Shown here in pieces: positions 5,409 through 6,024 of a stretch of 6,024 nucleotides of DNA. The translations under genes were made by a program, and so were the position numbers. Source of the DNA: Aquificota bacterium (lineage in GTDB: Bacteria > Thermosulfidibacterota > Thermosulfidibacteria > Thermosulfidibacterales > B14-G1); assembly GCA_003648675.1 (NCBI GenBank), contig QMPS01000053.1:1-6024 (forward strand), in the 5' to 3' direction. Numbering within the stretch: the first letter of the stretch is position 1; every line of letters starts with the position of its first letter. The notes beneath the pieces were generated by a model. That model was given only the letters and a program-made list of their open reading frames with translations, ran no database searches and had not been told where the DNA came from.

Positions 5409-6024
5409 AGGGTGTCTCTCTGGGCAGGCTGGAAGCCGGCGTCCCTGATGCAGCGGATGATCTCTTCCTTGCTCATGCGGAAGGTGGCCCCGGCAGCGGC
5501 CACCACGTTCTCTTCGATCATGGTGGAACCAAAGTCGTTAGCCCCAAAGTAAAGGGCAATCTGGGCGATCTTGGCCCCCTGGGTCACCCATGAGGCCTGG
5601 ATGTTGGGCAAATTGTCCAGAAAAATTCGGGAAATGGCCAGAACTTTGAGGTAGTCCACGGCCGTAGCCTTCTCCAGGTGGGCCAGCTCCGTGTTGGGAG
5701 GCTGGAAGGTCCAGGGGATGAAAGCCGTGAAGCCCCCCGTTTTGTCCTGGAGGTCCCGGATTCGCCCCAGGTGCTCCACTATATCCCTGGGCTCCTCAAT
5801 GTGGCCGAACATCATGGTAGCTGTGGTCCTGAGACCCAGCTTGTGGGCTGTCTCCATCACCTCCAGCCACTCCTCTGTAGAAACCTTGTTGGGCGACAGC
5901 TGCTGCCTTACCCGGGGGCTTAGGATCTCGGCACCGCCACCAGGAATGGAACCCAAACCCGCCGCCATGAGCCTCTTGATGGTCTCCTCTAGGGTAAGGC
6001 CAGAGTTTCGAGCGATGTGCCAGA
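5384..6024 (-). CDS. mqnC: cyclic dehypoxanthine futalosine synthase MqnC (partial, N-terminus beyond right edge)
   Basis: The visible 212 residues are the C-terminal part of a radical SAM enzyme of the futalosine menaquinone pathway, which converts dehypoxanthine futalosine to its cyclic form. Diagnostic blocks in order: HIARNSGLTLEETIKRL, then IPGGGAEILSPRVR, TTATMMFGHIEEP, GGFTAFIPWTFQPPNTEL, AISRIFLDNLPNIQASWVTQ, YFGANDFGSTMIEENVV and GFQPAQRDTLYRVL. The IPWTFQP and TMMFGH wording fits MqnC better than the related MqnE. The CxxxCxxC cluster motif is in the missing N-terminal portion (roughly 150 residues). The frame stays open past the internal ATG at 5968 to the window edge, so that ATG is not the start. 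Stop TGA at 5384-5386; the terminator lies about 160 nt downstream. Confidence 0.95.
   Translation of the reverse strand, partial: WHIARNSGLTLEETIKRLMAAGLGSIPGGGAEILSPRVRQQLSPNKVSTEEWLEVMETAHKLGLRTTATMMFGHIEEPRDIVEHLGRIRDLQDKTGGFTAFIPWTFQPPNTELAHLEKATAVDYLKVLAISRIFLDNLPNIQASWVTQGAKIAQIALYFGANDFGSTMIEENVVAAAGATFRMSKEEIIRCIRDAGFQPAQRDTLYRVLREF

Noticed and set aside
5968..5968. ATG at 5968 as the start of MqnC
   Set aside because: The frame continues upstream with conserved HIARNSGLTLEET, so the gene simply runs off the right edge.

Overview
The window looks like bacterial chromosome from an anaerobe. A menaquinone gene of the futalosine route (mqnC), two U32-family Fe-S proteins related to the oxygen-independent UbiU/UbiV hydroxylation proteins, and an aryl-CoA ligase together fit an anaerobic, menaquinone-using organism. 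A Desulfobacterota-like (sulfate-reducing or syntrophic) lineage is my guess. Nothing in the window fixes the taxon.

Layout: (1) Positions 1-1585, minus strand: two overlapping U32 genes, the upstream one complete and UbiU-like, the downstream one UbiV-like and cut by the left edge. They are driven by a good sigma70-type promoter at 1615-1644. (2) Positions 1737-3413, plus strand: a complete benzoate-CoA-ligase-like adenylate-forming enzyme. It is divergent from the U32 pair, has a near-perfect Shine-Dalgarno and is closed by an 11-bp GC-rich terminator hairpin, so it looks like a single-gene unit. (3) Positions 3487-5181, plus strand: a defence/stability block. It holds an AbrB-type antitoxin plus PIN toxin (VapBC-like) behind a 33-bp palindrome, then tRNA-Ser(GCU), then a Phd/YefM-type antitoxin plus a second PIN toxin. 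(4) Positions 5192-6024, minus strand: the C-terminal 212 residues of MqnC, cut by the right edge, with a T7-tailed terminator about 160 nt past its stop.

How the genes relate: the U32 pair and MqnC could both serve quinone or cofactor metabolism, but they sit 3.8 kb apart in separate units. The ligase would activate an aromatic (or similar) carboxylate to its CoA thioester, and no other aromatic-degradation gene is visible. The two toxin-antitoxin modules flanking a tRNA gene suggest an accessory insertion between core genes, although no attachment-site duplication was found.

I see no clear new multi-gene system. The best leads are: the second PIN toxin, which has Tyr in place of a conserved metal-binding Asp; the 33-bp palindrome; the UbiU/UbiV-like pair in an apparent menaquinone maker; and a codon-aligned echo of the mqnC 3' end just past its stop.
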